NCBI GenBank assembly: GCA_030704615.1
Contig: CM060732.1
Span: 43,071,053 to 43,135,052, forward strand
DNA: 64,000 nucleotides
Direction: 5' to 3'
Source: Takakia lepidozioides
Taxonomy: Eukaryota; Streptophyta; Takakiopsida; Takakiales; Takakiaceae
In this document: piece after piece, positions 33,175 through 43,728 of the stretch
Position numbering within the stretch: the first letter of the stretch is position 1
Layout of the letters: each line of letters opens with the position of its first letter
Notes under the pieces: model-generated
The model's database searches: none
Seen by the model: the letters and a program-made list of their open reading frames with translations, nothing else
What the model was told of the DNA's origin: nothing
Position numbers and translations under genes: made by a program

Positions 33175-36021
33175 TCACCAGTAATCGCCACAAGAACAAA
33201 CCCCATCTTGGAAGTGATGAAAGCGGTTGGGATCCCGTAAAACAATAGCTCGGCCAACAATCTTTGAGATGAACTTGCTGGTGGTGTGGCAGTCACCACA
33301 CACTCTAAGGTTCTTGATGACACGCAGGGTTGTCCCAGGAGGTGTGCTGATGAGCCCAAAAGCGATGGCCAGCTTTTCACTGTGGTGGCAAAGAGAACTC
33401 TCTTTATGTTCCTCTTCCACATCATGCAATACAAAGCGCGTGTCTGGCATGTACCCAGCCTCCTTCATCCACTTAGACAATCTCTCCAGCTCAGCATGGA
33501 TTTCTAAAATTTGTGGGTGAAATTGGTCTTCCACAACAAATTTATGCACCTGGTTGTCGACCTCAATGTCGCTGTGCCCTTGCTCCTTTCTGACACCCCT
33601 ATCCTCCATCATTCTTCTCACATCTGCTTTATCATCCCACCTGCCAGCTGCAGCTAAGATGTTTGACAGCAGCACATAAGCTGCAGCATGCTGTGGATCC
33701 CTCTTAATAATGTTTTTGGCTGCACGTTCTGCTACCTGCAGATCACCATGGATTCTGCAGGCACCAAGCAAGGCTCTCCACACCCCAGCATCTGATTTGA
33801 TTGGCATTCTGTTAATGAGGTCCTCTGCCTCATCCAATCGTCCTGCGCGGCCAAGAAGGTCCACCATGCAGCCAAAATGCTCCACTGTAGGAGTGAGCTC
33901 ATGATCACAACTCATGGACTTAAAGTAGTGAAAGCCTTCATCTACAAGGCCCACATGGCTACAAGCAGAAAGAAGAGATACAAAGGTGATACCATTCGGC
34001 TTCAAGCCTTCCTGTTGCATTTGTTTGAATAGTTGAAGGGCGTCCTTACCACACCCATGCTGAGAATATCCTGCGATCATCGCACTCCATGAGACCACAT
34101 TTTGTTCGGCCATCTTGTTGAACACTTGACATGCAGCTTTTAAATCCCCACATTTGGCATACATGTCAACAAGGGCAGTCTCCAAAATGATATCTGGCAC
34201 AATTCCACTTTCAATGATGTCCGTATGGACCTCTTTGCCCTTTTCCAGGGCTCCAATTCTGGCACATGCATAGAGAACAGAAGTAAACATGACCCTGTCA
34301 GGGAACACCCCTTCCCGTTGCATTTCATCATAGATCTCCAACGCCTCCCGACCACACCCATGCTTAGCATATCCTGCAATCATTGCACACCAGGAGACCA
34401 CATCTCGTCTAGTCATATTGTTGAACACTTCATGCGCATCTTTTATGCTCCCACTTTTGGCATACATATCAACAAGTGTATTTTCCATGATGTCCGACAT
34501 GATCCCACTTCTTATGATGTTAGCATGGACCACTTTGCCCCTTTCCAGGGCTCCTTGGCTGGCACACACATTAAGAATGCAAGCAAACGTCACCTCATCA
34601 CACAACACCCCTTCCTGTATCATCTGTTCATAGATCTCAAAAGCCTCCTTATGAAACCCATGCTGAGCATACCCTGTGAGCATTGTGTTCCAGGACACCA
34701 CATTGCGCATAGACATTTTCTCAAACACTTGACGCGCATCTTTTATACTGCCGCATTTGGCATACATGTGAACAAGGGCCGTGCCTAGAATGATATCTGG
34801 CACAATTCCAGCTTCAATAATGTCAGCATGGACCTCTGTGCCCTTTTCCAGTGCTCCTACTAAGGCACATGCACTGAGCATGCAAATGAATGTGACCCTG
34901 TCGGGGATCACCCCTCGCCATAGCATTTGCTCATACATCTCCAAAGCTCCCCTACCACACCCATGCTGACAATATCCTGTTATCATGGCATTCCATGAGA
35001 CCAGATTCCTGTTACCCATTTTGTCAAAGACTTGCCGTGCATCTTTTAAGCTCCCGCATTTGGCATAGACGTCAGTCAGGGCAGTCTCCAGAGTGACATC
35101 TGATGCAATTCCAGCTAATATGATGTGAGCATGGACGTCTCTGACCTTTACTAGGTCTCCTTGGCTACTGCATGCAGTGAGAACACAAATAAAGGTGACC
35201 TTGTTGGGCATAACCCCTTCCCAGATCATTTGCTCATAGATCTCGAAAGCCTCCCTACCATACCCGTGCTGGGTATATCCTGTGATCATTGCGTTCCATG
35301 AAACCACATTTTGTTCAGCCATTTTGTCAAACACTTCCCGAGCCTCCATAATGCTCCCGCATGCGGCATACATGTTGACAAGCGTATTCTCCAAAGCTAT
35401 ACACGATGCAATTCCAGTTTTGATTATGTCAGTATGGACCTCTCTACCCTTTTCCAGGGCTCCTAAGCTAGCACATGCACTCAGAATACAAATGAATGTG
35501 ACCTTGTTGGGCGCCACCCCCTCCTGTTGCATTTGCTTGTAGATTTTCCAAGCCTCCCCACCACCACCATGTTTGGCGTATCCTGCTATCATTATAGTCC
35601 AAGTAAACAAATTTCGTTCAGCCATTTTATGAAACACTTTATGCGCATCCACCAAGCTCCCACATTTCGCATACATGTTGACAAGGGTGTTGAGAAGATA
35701 GATGTTTGGCTTGAATCCGCTTCGGACAATGTGGGTGTGTACCTGCTTGCCCTCTGCTAGCTGTCTCCTGTTCATGCACTCCTTTAGCATCCAGATATAA
35801 GTATCGGAGTCTGCCAAGATGCCTCGGTGGTCCAATATGTGGAGCGCCTCTTTCAGTCGTCCTGTCTTACACAGCATCCTCACATCCCCACAAGTTCCAG
35901 AATTGTTGGGGTTGACTCCCTCTCTTGATCTTGTCTGAAAAGCAGTGGTGATGGTGGAGATGCTTCCTTTGCCATCAGTATGAAGTCCAAGAAACAAATG
36001 GACGCGATTCAAACCTGTCAT
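33175..36021 (-). CDS. PPR protein, PLS class with E/DYW domains (organellar RNA editing factor)
   Basis: A single intronless exon of 948 residues. After a short N-terminus come about two dozen 31-36 residue PPR motifs with the pattern MYAKCGS...VFDKM...VVSWNAMITGY. The E/E+ region follows (RMPIKSDAGVWRALLGACR), then a complete DYW deaminase with HSEKLA, CGDCH and the terminal CSCGDYW. Both zinc-binding signatures are intact, so it should act as a C-to-U RNA editing factor in mitochondria or plastids. The target site cannot be read here. The start is the ATG at 36021; an in-frame GTG at 36033 extends the ORF but follows a stop. Neighbouring repeats within the protein are very alike, which suggests expansion by unequal exchange. 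A decayed 3' copy lies 11 kb away at 21765-22647. Confidence 0.95.
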   Translation of the reverse strand: MTGLNRVHLFLGLHTDGKGSISTITTAFQTRSREGVNPNNSGTCGDVRMLCKTGRLKEALHILDHRGILADSDTYIWMLKECMNRRQLAEGKQVHTHIVRSGFKPNIYLLNTLVNMYAKCGSLVDAHKVFHKMAERNLFTWTIMIAGYAKHGGGGEAWKIYKQMQQEGVAPNKVTFICILSACASLGALEKGREVHTDIIKTGIASCIALENTLVNMYAACGSIMEAREVFDKMAEQNVVSWNAMITGYTQHGYGREAFEIYEQMIWEGVMPNKVTFICVLTACSSQGDLVKVRDVHAHIILAGIASDVTLETALTDVYAKCGSLKDARQVFDKMGNRNLVSWNAMITGYCQHGCGRGALEMYEQMLWRGVIPDRVTFICMLSACALVGALEKGTEVHADIIEAGIVPDIILGTALVHMYAKCGSIKDARQVFEKMSMRNVVSWNTMLTGYAQHGFHKEAFEIYEQMIQEGVLCDEVTFACILNVCASQGALERGKVVHANIIRSGIMSDIMENTLVDMYAKSGSIKDAHEVFNNMTRRDVVSWCAMIAGYAKHGCGREALEIYDEMQREGVFPDRVMFTSVLYACARIGALEKGKEVHTDIIESGIVPDIILETALVDMYAKCGDLKAACQVFNKMAEQNVVSWSAMIAGYSQHGCGKDALQLFKQMQQEGLKPNGITFVSLLSACSHVGLVDEGFHYFKSMSCDHELTPTVEHFGCMVDLLGRAGRLDEAEDLINRMPIKSDAGVWRALLGACRIHGDLQVAERAAKNIIKRDPQHAAAYVLLSNILAAAGRWDDKADVRRMMEDRGVRKEQGHSDIEVDNQVHKFVVEDQFHPQILEIHAELERLSKWMKEAGYMPDTRFVLHDVEEEHKESSLCHHSEKLAIAFGLISTPPGTTLRVIKNLRVCGDCHTTSKFISKIVGRAIVLRDPNRFHHFQDGVCSCGDYW

Positions 36022-36972
36022 CCTGCATGACACAAATTTCTTGGTTACAGACCTTCACACACACCCCAACAGACTTCAAAGAAAAATACTGTCATAAGGA
36101 CAAGCTCTTTGATTGCTTAAAACTCTTTGGCTGGAGTCTTACATCTTATTATGAATAGAATACCAGTTGCAATCTTGACCTTGAGCTTCCTGGTGAGCAT
36201 CAACATTACAACCATCACCAGATTGATCTCGACATTGCATGACGGAAGCTAGCTCTCCTTTCCTCACTCGAGGAGTGTTCGGGGAACGCTCAATCCAAAG
36301 GACCTTTGTTGTGTGCTCATGTCTGAAGCCCCAGTGGGCCACAGAGCAGCCATGGTATGAACCACAGCCTTGCGCAGACAAGGCTACATCCACCAGTGCT
36401 CCAAACATCTTTGAAGCAACCTTGAAAACATACTTCAGAACAGACCACCATAGCAACACCGAGAATTCCTTCAGCTGCTTTTGTCTGCTAACTGTCGATG
36501 ATGGATGTGTTGCTCCGTCAACTAGACAAGAATCCTCACCTTGGCTGAAATGGGCATCTACCCTGCCACCGAATCCAACCAGAGGTAGCGAGATATGCCT
36601 CTCTTTGCTCTCTCCTTTTGGGTCTCTAACATAACCCCAGATTTGTGGAAGATGATCACTTTATGGTCATACAACAACTGCAGAGGGACGCATCCTTTCC
36701 TTCTTCCATCATCTCCTTCAGTATCTCCTGTTATCTCACATTTTTCCTTGTTCCATTCATTGCATGAGACAACAGAGAGGTACTTATTTCCATGTGTGCA
36801 GCAGCCATATCCCCTGCGGTATGCCCTGTTTCTGGGGGTGAGGAGTCTTGTAGCCCCTTTCTCATTTACATTATAAATCAAAAGAAAGACAAGATTCTCT
36901 ACCTGGGTCTCCACAGACAGCTTGTCTGGAAATCACAAACACAGATTTTTTGACGTAATGTTAGCTCTGCAG
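36022..36972. other. 5' flank of the PPR gene, containing a duplicated segment
   Basis: Apart from the repeated block at 36283-36837, I see no gene model here. The first about 260 bases should hold the PPR 5' untranslated region and promoter. Confidence 0.45.
36283..36837. repeat. dispersed 0.56-kb direct repeat, copy 1
   Basis: Runs from GAACGCTCAATCCAAAGGAC to GTATGCCCTGTTTCTGGGG. It matches 48528-49099 at roughly nine bases in ten, in the same orientation. On the minus strand both copies keep similar reading frames (MFGALVDVA-SAQGCGSYHG, and NKEKCEITGDTEG-DGRRKGC). I do not recognise the protein. It may be a relic of a duplicated gene or an unclassified repeat. Confidence 0.7.
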
Positions 36973-37499
36973 GGGGGCGAGCAATTGATGTACTGGATGG
37001 AAAGTTCAAGGATGAAAATTATACAGTAGGTCCCGTTTGTCTCTCGATGTCCAGTTTCTTGCAGCAGTTTGCAAGGCTCATTTCACTGCATCCCGCATCT
37101 GGGATGTTGCTGCCTAATTCCTTGATGCTTGCAGTTGTTGCAGTTTATCTTCCCTCATGCTTGTGGCTTGATGGGCTTGAAGATGTCTTGGTGTGAAGTA
37201 ACATGTTCTTCACGCATCCATTTTATGTAGGGTTTTCTTACCTTTGTTTCCTTTCTCGTTTGGCATTGGTTGAGTTTGCAGTCAGCGGGAAAGCAAGGTA
37301 TCCTGCATCCTCCTCGTCTTAAGATAGGGCGGGCAATATCCTATGACACAGACAAGGTGCGTTGCTCAAAATTCCTGCTCGTTTGAGTCCATTTGTCTCT
37401 GATAAATGATAAAATTGCCCCCAAGTGCTCCTTTGAAGCATAGTCTGCCTTTGATTCCTCTTTGATTTTGTATTTCAGGTCACTCTTCTCCTAATCTGA
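36973..37499 (+). CDS. possible 3' exons of an unrecognised gene
   Basis: Three short segments have coding character and consistent splice phases: 36973-37025 (GRAIDVLDGKFKDENYT), 37282-37356 (GKQGILHPPRLKIGRAISYD and TDK) and 37479-37499 (VTLLLI then TGA). Each is bounded by AG and GT. The upstream exon was not found, since the duplicated segment and the PPR gene lie there, and I do not recognise the family. They do not join the DUF1992 gene in phase. The segments could be the end of a gene disrupted by the duplication. Confidence is low. Confidence 0.3.
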
Positions 37500-38380
37500 G
37501 TGCTCTTGCTCCTTTCAACATATTATGCAAGATTGTGTCATCTCCTAATACTCTGCACGTCCTGATTCCAGCATCTCACACCCGTTACTAATATTCACAT
37601 GTATTTCCTCCTTCATTAACTTGTTCTTCATAAGAGATATGTTCAGATAAGCACATCTTTTGGATAATATGCTGAAGCATTGTCAATATGTTTTTGTCCT
37701 AAAACACTTGGGGGAAATACCAATGGATGTTGTTTTTTCGACCAAAAAAGAAGATCTGAGGGAGGAGAGCCTTGTACTCCTATTGCACCATGCTAGTAAA
37801 GTTGTTTCTGGAGATAGAAATGTGTTTCTCTTAAAGTTATCTACCTGCCAGATAAGGATTAAGGTGAAGTCATTCGCAATCTACTTTGTGGATGTGAAGG
37901 CTACTCAGTTTTGGTTTTCTTAATCTGCCGTTTGCCGCACTATACCAATAATGATAGTGTAAGGGGCAATGCACATTTCCTTTTGTTGCAAATGTAACAA
38001 ATAAGTGAGGAAAGTTGTCTATTTGATTCACATATTGAAATAGGAACTATATGAGAAAAAGCTTTGGAAACCAAGAAGTGCAAGCAAATGGGAAGTTGCA
38101 AATTTGAAATCCATGAAAAACTGTAGGTAGGTAATTGAAAGTGTCAAATCTACATACAGAGTGAGTTCCTTAGCAACTCATTGGGGCACATGTGGATGAT
38201 ATGAAATATACATAGTTTTGAAATCGAGCATATAGATCATAATCCACCCAAACAGTTTTAGGCACTCATGTTGGATTTTTGAGGTAATAGCTTTCAGGAT
38301 GGTATGGGAGATGCAATAGGGACATACTTCCTTCTCTGAGAACCTTTTATGGGATATCTGGAGGTGAAGTAACAGGGGTT
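37500..38380. other. AT-rich intergenic region before the DUF1992 gene
   Basis: No gene recognised. The ORF at 37660-37923 has no motif I know. It presumably holds the promoter and 5' untranslated region of the DUF1992 gene, and possibly an unseen 5' exon. Confidence 0.4.
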
Positions 38381-39509
38381 ATGAAAGGCGTGGTGGAGAG
38401 GATTCGTGCGGCGTGTGAGAAGCTGCACGACTTGAGATTGCCTCCTGAACTTCGGGGTCGCCAAAACTTTGTTAGGTTGGTTTTCTTTCTTGGAGCTTCG
38501 TTCTTCTTTTTGCTGGTATGTTGACTTGTAAGAGTTGGTACTGCTGTTGTAACTTCAACAGCTTAATCCATTAGCTGATGTCTTTCGTGATAAAGAGAAG
38601 AGTTGGGAAGTATAATTTCATAGAAAATCATGGATGATTAATGGATCGATTTTCGAAACTGACGGCCGTTGGTAGGTCAATATTGCATGGATCCCCAAAA
38701 TAGTGCCCTGGTGCAGCACAGGAGAGACCGGAATGGAATCATTGATCGAACTCAACTGCAGTGTGCATATTGTGGATTGCTATTATATTTCTCTAGTTGG
38801 AAGCAGTCGTCAATATATAGCTGCGAGTGGTTGCACTGCTCATGGATTGTATGGTCATGCGGATTCTGTAGGAAATAGGTTAAATGACTCTTGATTAGAC
38901 TTAGGATTTTCCGTGCATTTGTGCAGTTCAGAGACAGACGTTATGAATGTGGTTGAGCAGCGCATATTGCAATCGCAACGAGAAGGGCACTTCGAGAATT
39001 TGGCAGGCAAAGGGAGGCCTTTGGAAACTGAGGGAAACCCTCATGCGGACCCTGAGGAGGATATCGCATATCGAGTTTTGGCCAAGAATGGATTTGCTCT
39101 AGAATGGATTGAGCTGAATAAAGAGATAAGATTCCGAGTATGGTTATGGCGGGCTGAACTACGCTCGGCATGGCAGAGGCAAACTGAGAAAAAGAGGAGT
39201 GATGAGTTCATTCTCTTATTTCCCCAGCTCGAAGAACAGTTGCAGGACATCAACCGCAAGGTATCTATCCCTTACAATCTCCAAGCCATGCAAGAACATA
39301 TCAATTTTTCTTTGAAAGCGCTGATAGAACCCGCTGTGTCTAAATCTTAAGAAGTTTAGCATTGTGTCTGAGCTGATTTGCAGGTGCTGAGACACAATCT
39401 CTCAGCCCCGTTCGGTCGTCAAGTGTTCGGATACAAAATGACGAAAGAGCTTCAACGACTTGAGAGCTGTCAAGAAGCACAACAATCCTTAGATGCAGAT
39501 ACTTCTTAG
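38381..39509 (+). CDS. DUF1992 (DNAJC28 conserved domain) protein, 3 exons
   Basis: Exons 38381-38475, 38927-39260 and 39384-39509 fit in phase and give 184 residues. The DUF1992 hallmark is NVVEQRILQSQREGHFENLA followed by GKGRPLE. Later come AYRVLAKNGFALEWIELNKE and DINRKVLRHNLSAPFGRQVF. This is the domain found C-terminal to the J domain in animal DNAJC28 and alone in many bacterial and plant proteins. No J domain is visible here. The function is poorly known. The first exon (MKGVVERIRAACEKLHDLRL) starts at the only suitable ATG but carries no obvious targeting peptide, so an upstream exon may be missing. Confidence 0.8.
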
Positions 39510-39649
39510 CACTCGAGCTAAGATTCCCAGTTTCCTCCTCCATGTATGCATACAAGTAGGTGAAGAAATCTTCCAAACGTAGCTCACATTAGAATCTCAA
39601 ATATGCAACCACCTTATCATTACAAATGCATTGGTATGGTAGTCGGTTC

Positions 39650-42500
39650 ATACAAATGTTGACAAACAGCTCGATCTGAGAATGGTATTATCAAAAAAGC
39701 AAAAACAGATTGTTTCTCTGATTCGCCACCAACACTCTAACAACAATGGACAGTCTGGCGGAGCTCCAGTAGGACTACAGTTTCCTTTTAGCAGCAGTGT
39801 ACATTTGCGAATCAGAACACCCCAGCCGAAAGGATGAGCGCATATTAAAGGTGTGAATCTGACCGCATTCAAGCCATTCCAGCCGGAAACTAGCACCCCA
39901 AAGAGAGGAATGTGGGGTCGCCAGCAGCCATCAGGGGGTTCTGAGAGCTACAGTCTTTCTCCAGTTTGCAGAGAAGCCGGAAGCCCTGCAAAAATCGACA
40001 ACAGTGGCTAGTCATGCGTTCACATTAGCCATAGCTGAATTCTCAAGAAAAATCGCTGATCAGTCATCTGCGCACATCGACAACATAACCTGCTCTGAGA
40101 CATTTTGCTGCAAACCGAGTTGCAGCCCAGTAATGTGGGGACGCAAGTCAAAGAGGTGACCCATTGTATCCACAGCGGCTGGAAAGAGAAAGGAGCCAGA
40201 GGGCATCCTTGACGAACATATCTGGAACGCGGGGAATCCCTGGACAAACATCCGTTAGCAGTAACTTTGCTGGAAGACCGAAGAAGGATCTTGACCCATT
40301 TTAGGAAATTGCCGGAGATGCTAAATTCTTTCGATTGCACCAAACTGAAACCTCCAGCTTAATAGACGGTCGAAAGCTTCTCGAAGTGTAAGAGAACCAA
40401 AGGTATGGTTTGCTTCGAAGCTTCTGCATAGTGCAAGGCTTCACATGTTAGAACCACATTGTCCAGGATTATTCTACCCTTTAAAAAACCGGGACTCATA
40501 TGATTGAAGGCCGCAGAATTTGAAGTCTTTTAGCTAGAGCCTTAGCTATCACATTGTAACAGGATTTGAGGAGAGTAATGGGTCCGTAGTTAGATATATA
40601 CAATCTTTGTCACCTCTTTTGAAAATAAGAGAGATGACATGACCAACTGCCCTTTGGGATGGCATGTGGGATGCCATGATGTTTTTGGAAATGATGTCCA
40701 TTGCCATGCCATTTGGAAGGAAATCAGGACTCACTGATTTCCATCCAAAGTGATTAGAAAAATTCCATCTGCATGCCATCAGGTGACTCAGGAGCTTTGC
40801 CTAGGTGAAGTCCATCCAGGGTTAATTCCTCGTTAATTCCTGATGTATGAGGCCCAGAGAGATGAGTCCTGGAGCACCGATGCTTTGGAGGGATGGTGTT
40901 TACATGCTCTCTGATTGCACTGGAGCTAGAGGTCATTTTCGGGATCATCCTCTTTGAGAAGACCTTCAAAAACAAGTTATTACTGCAGTTTCTGCGATAT
41001 CCTTAGGTCTGGACCAGTTGACAAGGCCGCATATACCGTAGTGGGAAGGCTGATCCGGCACTAGATAATTAGAAATGAATCTGCCTAATAATTAAGTGAA
41101 AATTTAGGAAAAACTGCCGAAATTCCAGAAACTTTATAAAAAAAGGCCTAAAATCTCAAACAAACTCCAAATATCAAATCTCCAAATGCATGTTTCAAGG
41201 CATAAAGCTCTAGGAAAATATTTTCCTTAGCTCTGAGAAATCCTAGAATAATTGGGTTGGGTATATTGAGCATCTTGATGCGGGGTAAATATAAGGATAA
41301 GGGTATATCATAAAAATATACCCTGATATAAGGGTATACATCCGGGTACCTAAACTTGCCACACCAGGGTATATATATACACCCTGATATACCCGGCGGG
41401 TATATCAGGGTGATTCATATACCCGCCCAACAGTGGAAAGGACCTTAAAGTTGAGGTGAAGCCGGCCACTCTCCCGCCTCTTATGGGGAAGAAGCCATGC
41501 CTATAGGATAACATGTTCATCAGGTATAGGGGCTACTTGTTCTTTATGTGTTACTTTGGCATAATTGTTAATTTCGTCAATTTCATTTCGCTCTGGAAAT
41601 TTCCCAGAATTTTGGGAAATATGCCTTTGTGCTCACTTGCTCACTCACTACCCAACCTCGTCCACTATAAAGCCGGAGGCCTCCGTCCCTCTTCTGCGAA
41701 GGAAAAAAAAAAAAAAAACTCGTCCACAGTAAGCTGAAGTCCTAGTTTCTTTTGACATGCACCAAGATGCACTCGGTGAGGGCCCTTCCTCTGGCATTTC
41801 TAACAAACGCTCACCTATGATATAGTTCCTGAGCAGCATCCTGCAAGCATGAAGTTTATGCAAGACGCGCAGAGTAGGCGATTGAAAGCAATTATCTGTG
41901 GATAGCCAGATTTTCTTCAGCTCATCGGTTATGGAAGAGTTTTTAAGTATTGAAGCGTTCAGCTTGATGCCTTTGAGTCTGGCGCCGCCCCCAGTGGAAA
42001 GGCAAAGTTTAACTTCTGCAAGGTCAAGATCCGGCAGGATTGGACCAAAGGGGACCTGTAATTTGCACCAGTCCATCTAAGCAGATGAAGCACATAATCT
42101 ATCTCTAGGCCATTGAAAATTTTGTGGGCTTCCTATTGTTAGTCCAAGAGAATTTGGCCGACTCTGCACCTGGGCCAGCCACATCCAAGAGATGCCCAGC
42201 TCCCACGCGTAGAGAAACTCATGACATTGTTTCACCGGCTTAAAGCATATGTGTCAGATCCTAATCGATCAGCAGGATCTTCCACCATATTGAAGTCCCC
42301 TCCTAAATCTCCTGCAAGACAATAATGTGGGCTCTACTCACATCCCACATTTGAATGCGTTCTGCCGATAAACAGGAAGCCTGAATATTGACAACTCCTA
42401 GTTCGCCCGCAAAGCCTGGTAAATCCATGGTCAAGCACTAGCTAGCTATACATGTCCAGGTACCCAGATTTCATGTTGCAGTACCAAATGAGAGGGAGAG
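39650..42500 (-). mobile_element. degenerate LINE (non-LTR retrotransposon) with endonuclease and reverse transcriptase
   Basis: Read on the minus strand from 42500 downward. The endonuclease part includes LGVVNIQASCLSAERIQMWD, GGDFNMVEDPADRLGS and FSWTNNRKP (the conserved GGDFN and TWSNNR-type motifs). A linker follows. The reverse transcriptase shows HLGKAPESPDGMQMEFF, SLIFKRGDKD, and KWVKILLRSSSKVTANGCLS with VRQGCPLAPF, ending in a damaged catalytic box (CADD). Stops and frameshifts occur throughout, so it cannot retrotranspose. The 5' and 3' limits are approximate. A degraded C-terminal part reaches about 39650. Confidence 0.85.
41034..41430. repeat. AT-rich insertion with GGGTATAT inverted repeats inside the LINE
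   Basis: Interrupts the LINE between its linker and its reverse transcriptase. Its left edge (TACCGTAGTGGGAAGGCTGA, then GGCAC and CTGCCTAATAATTA) resembles the left end of the MITE-like element at 58158. Its right part carries several GGGTATA/TATACCC units. These include a perfect hairpin at 41381-41411 with 14-base arms (ACCCTGATATACCC and its complement) around a GGC loop. Confidence 0.5.
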
Positions 42501-43378
42501 GGCCCCAACCAGATCGCACTTTCTCTTCTGGAGTCTGCAACCGTGGGTTTCCACCAAGCCCCAAAGCTGTTGACCCAACTTGGAGTCGCTTTTGACTTGG
42601 TTCAGTTTATATTCTTGTAAAAAGTCCTGCAGAAATTGTCTTGTGAAACGTAAGAGTTCTCACGGCGAGGTGGGGAGACCGGGGTTCCGGAGAAGGGAGA
42701 AAGAGCACCGAGGCTCAAGTTTTGACTAAGTAGTGCTATCTTAACATCTATAGAGGTAACATGTATCCAGGGTGGACTTAGCTAGATATTAAATAACAGA
42801 CTTCCAATCAGAAGAATGCGGATTGTTGACCTACACTAAAGAGGCTTATATGAAGAATCTTGGAGGGTCCAATGCCAAAACACTCTGAACTCAACACACA
42901 TGTATGCAGTTGGAACTATTCTTACTCCTACAAATCTCAATCGACGTAATGGACAGGCCCCATGCAAACCTGGGGCCCTTATTAATCCTCATCGCCAATC
43001 ATCATGATCTCTCCATCTAACTTTGTCCGTCCGTCCATCACATTGAGACGAGGGATATCCTCATCTTCACTGTGCCTAATTCAAAAAATATATATTCTGA
43101 AGTTGCCCGATGTGAAGATGTGGAATTATTAGGTGTAATAACAATTCCCATCCGGATATTGTAGCCTGGGTACGGTATGCAATATCTGACCAAAACCAGT
43201 TGAGACAAGCCTCAAACGGCGATGGGCTCTTTTGCTTTGGCAAAAAATGAGAGGAAGGTGAGAGTAAGGGGCATGACTCATCACACAACACACCAATGGG
43301 AGCCTTGACATGGTTTGACTTGAACATGATCTTGATGCGTAACTATCTCTCTACAAGACAGCCAATAAAGAAGAGATA
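42501..43378. other. intergenic, LINE 5' flank
   Basis: No gene recognised. The part near 42500-42600 may still be the decayed 5' end of the LINE. The remainder shows no motif. Confidence 0.4.
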
Positions 43379-43728
43379 GGGTAGAACACCCTATGACCGT
43401 TCATCTAAAGATGGCGGAAGATCTAAAGGTGAATTTTTGTCGTTTTTACCCCGGATAATTGATAAGATGCCCCACATCTGGGGCATCCCAACACATTTGG
43501 AAGTGCCTGATTTCATGAAATCCACACAAAGTTATGGGGTTTCAAAGTTGAACCAATCCGAATGCTTGTCTGAAGTTTGAGCCCTATGAACACTCATATT
43601 TCTTGGGGGTTCTATCAAACAACTGTTTGCCAAGTGGCAAAAATGAGCAGTCTTGGGCCCATCCATGGTCGCTCATGCAGGCCTGACCCAAGCAATTATG
43701 AGGTGCACGGTCATAGGGTGTTTTACCC
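43379..43728. mobile_element. small non-autonomous DNA element with 22-bp terminal inverted repeats
   Basis: The left end GGGTAGAACACCCTATGACC (43379 on) and the right end, ending TTTTACCC at 43728, are inverted repeats over 22 bases with one mismatch. The interior of about 306 bases has no long ORF. Length and structure fit a MITE. No clear target-site duplication is visible, so the superfamily is open. Confidence 0.65.

Noticed and set aside
34225-34788. Long plus-strand frames inside the PPR gene
   Set aside because: Antisense shadows of the repetitive PPR motifs; they repeat with the same period as the motifs on the other strand.
37282-38475. Joining the orphan exon 37282-37356 to the DUF1992 first exon
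   Set aside because: The orphan exon ends in phase 0, but the only usable acceptors before the ATG at 38381 need phase 1, so the frame would break.
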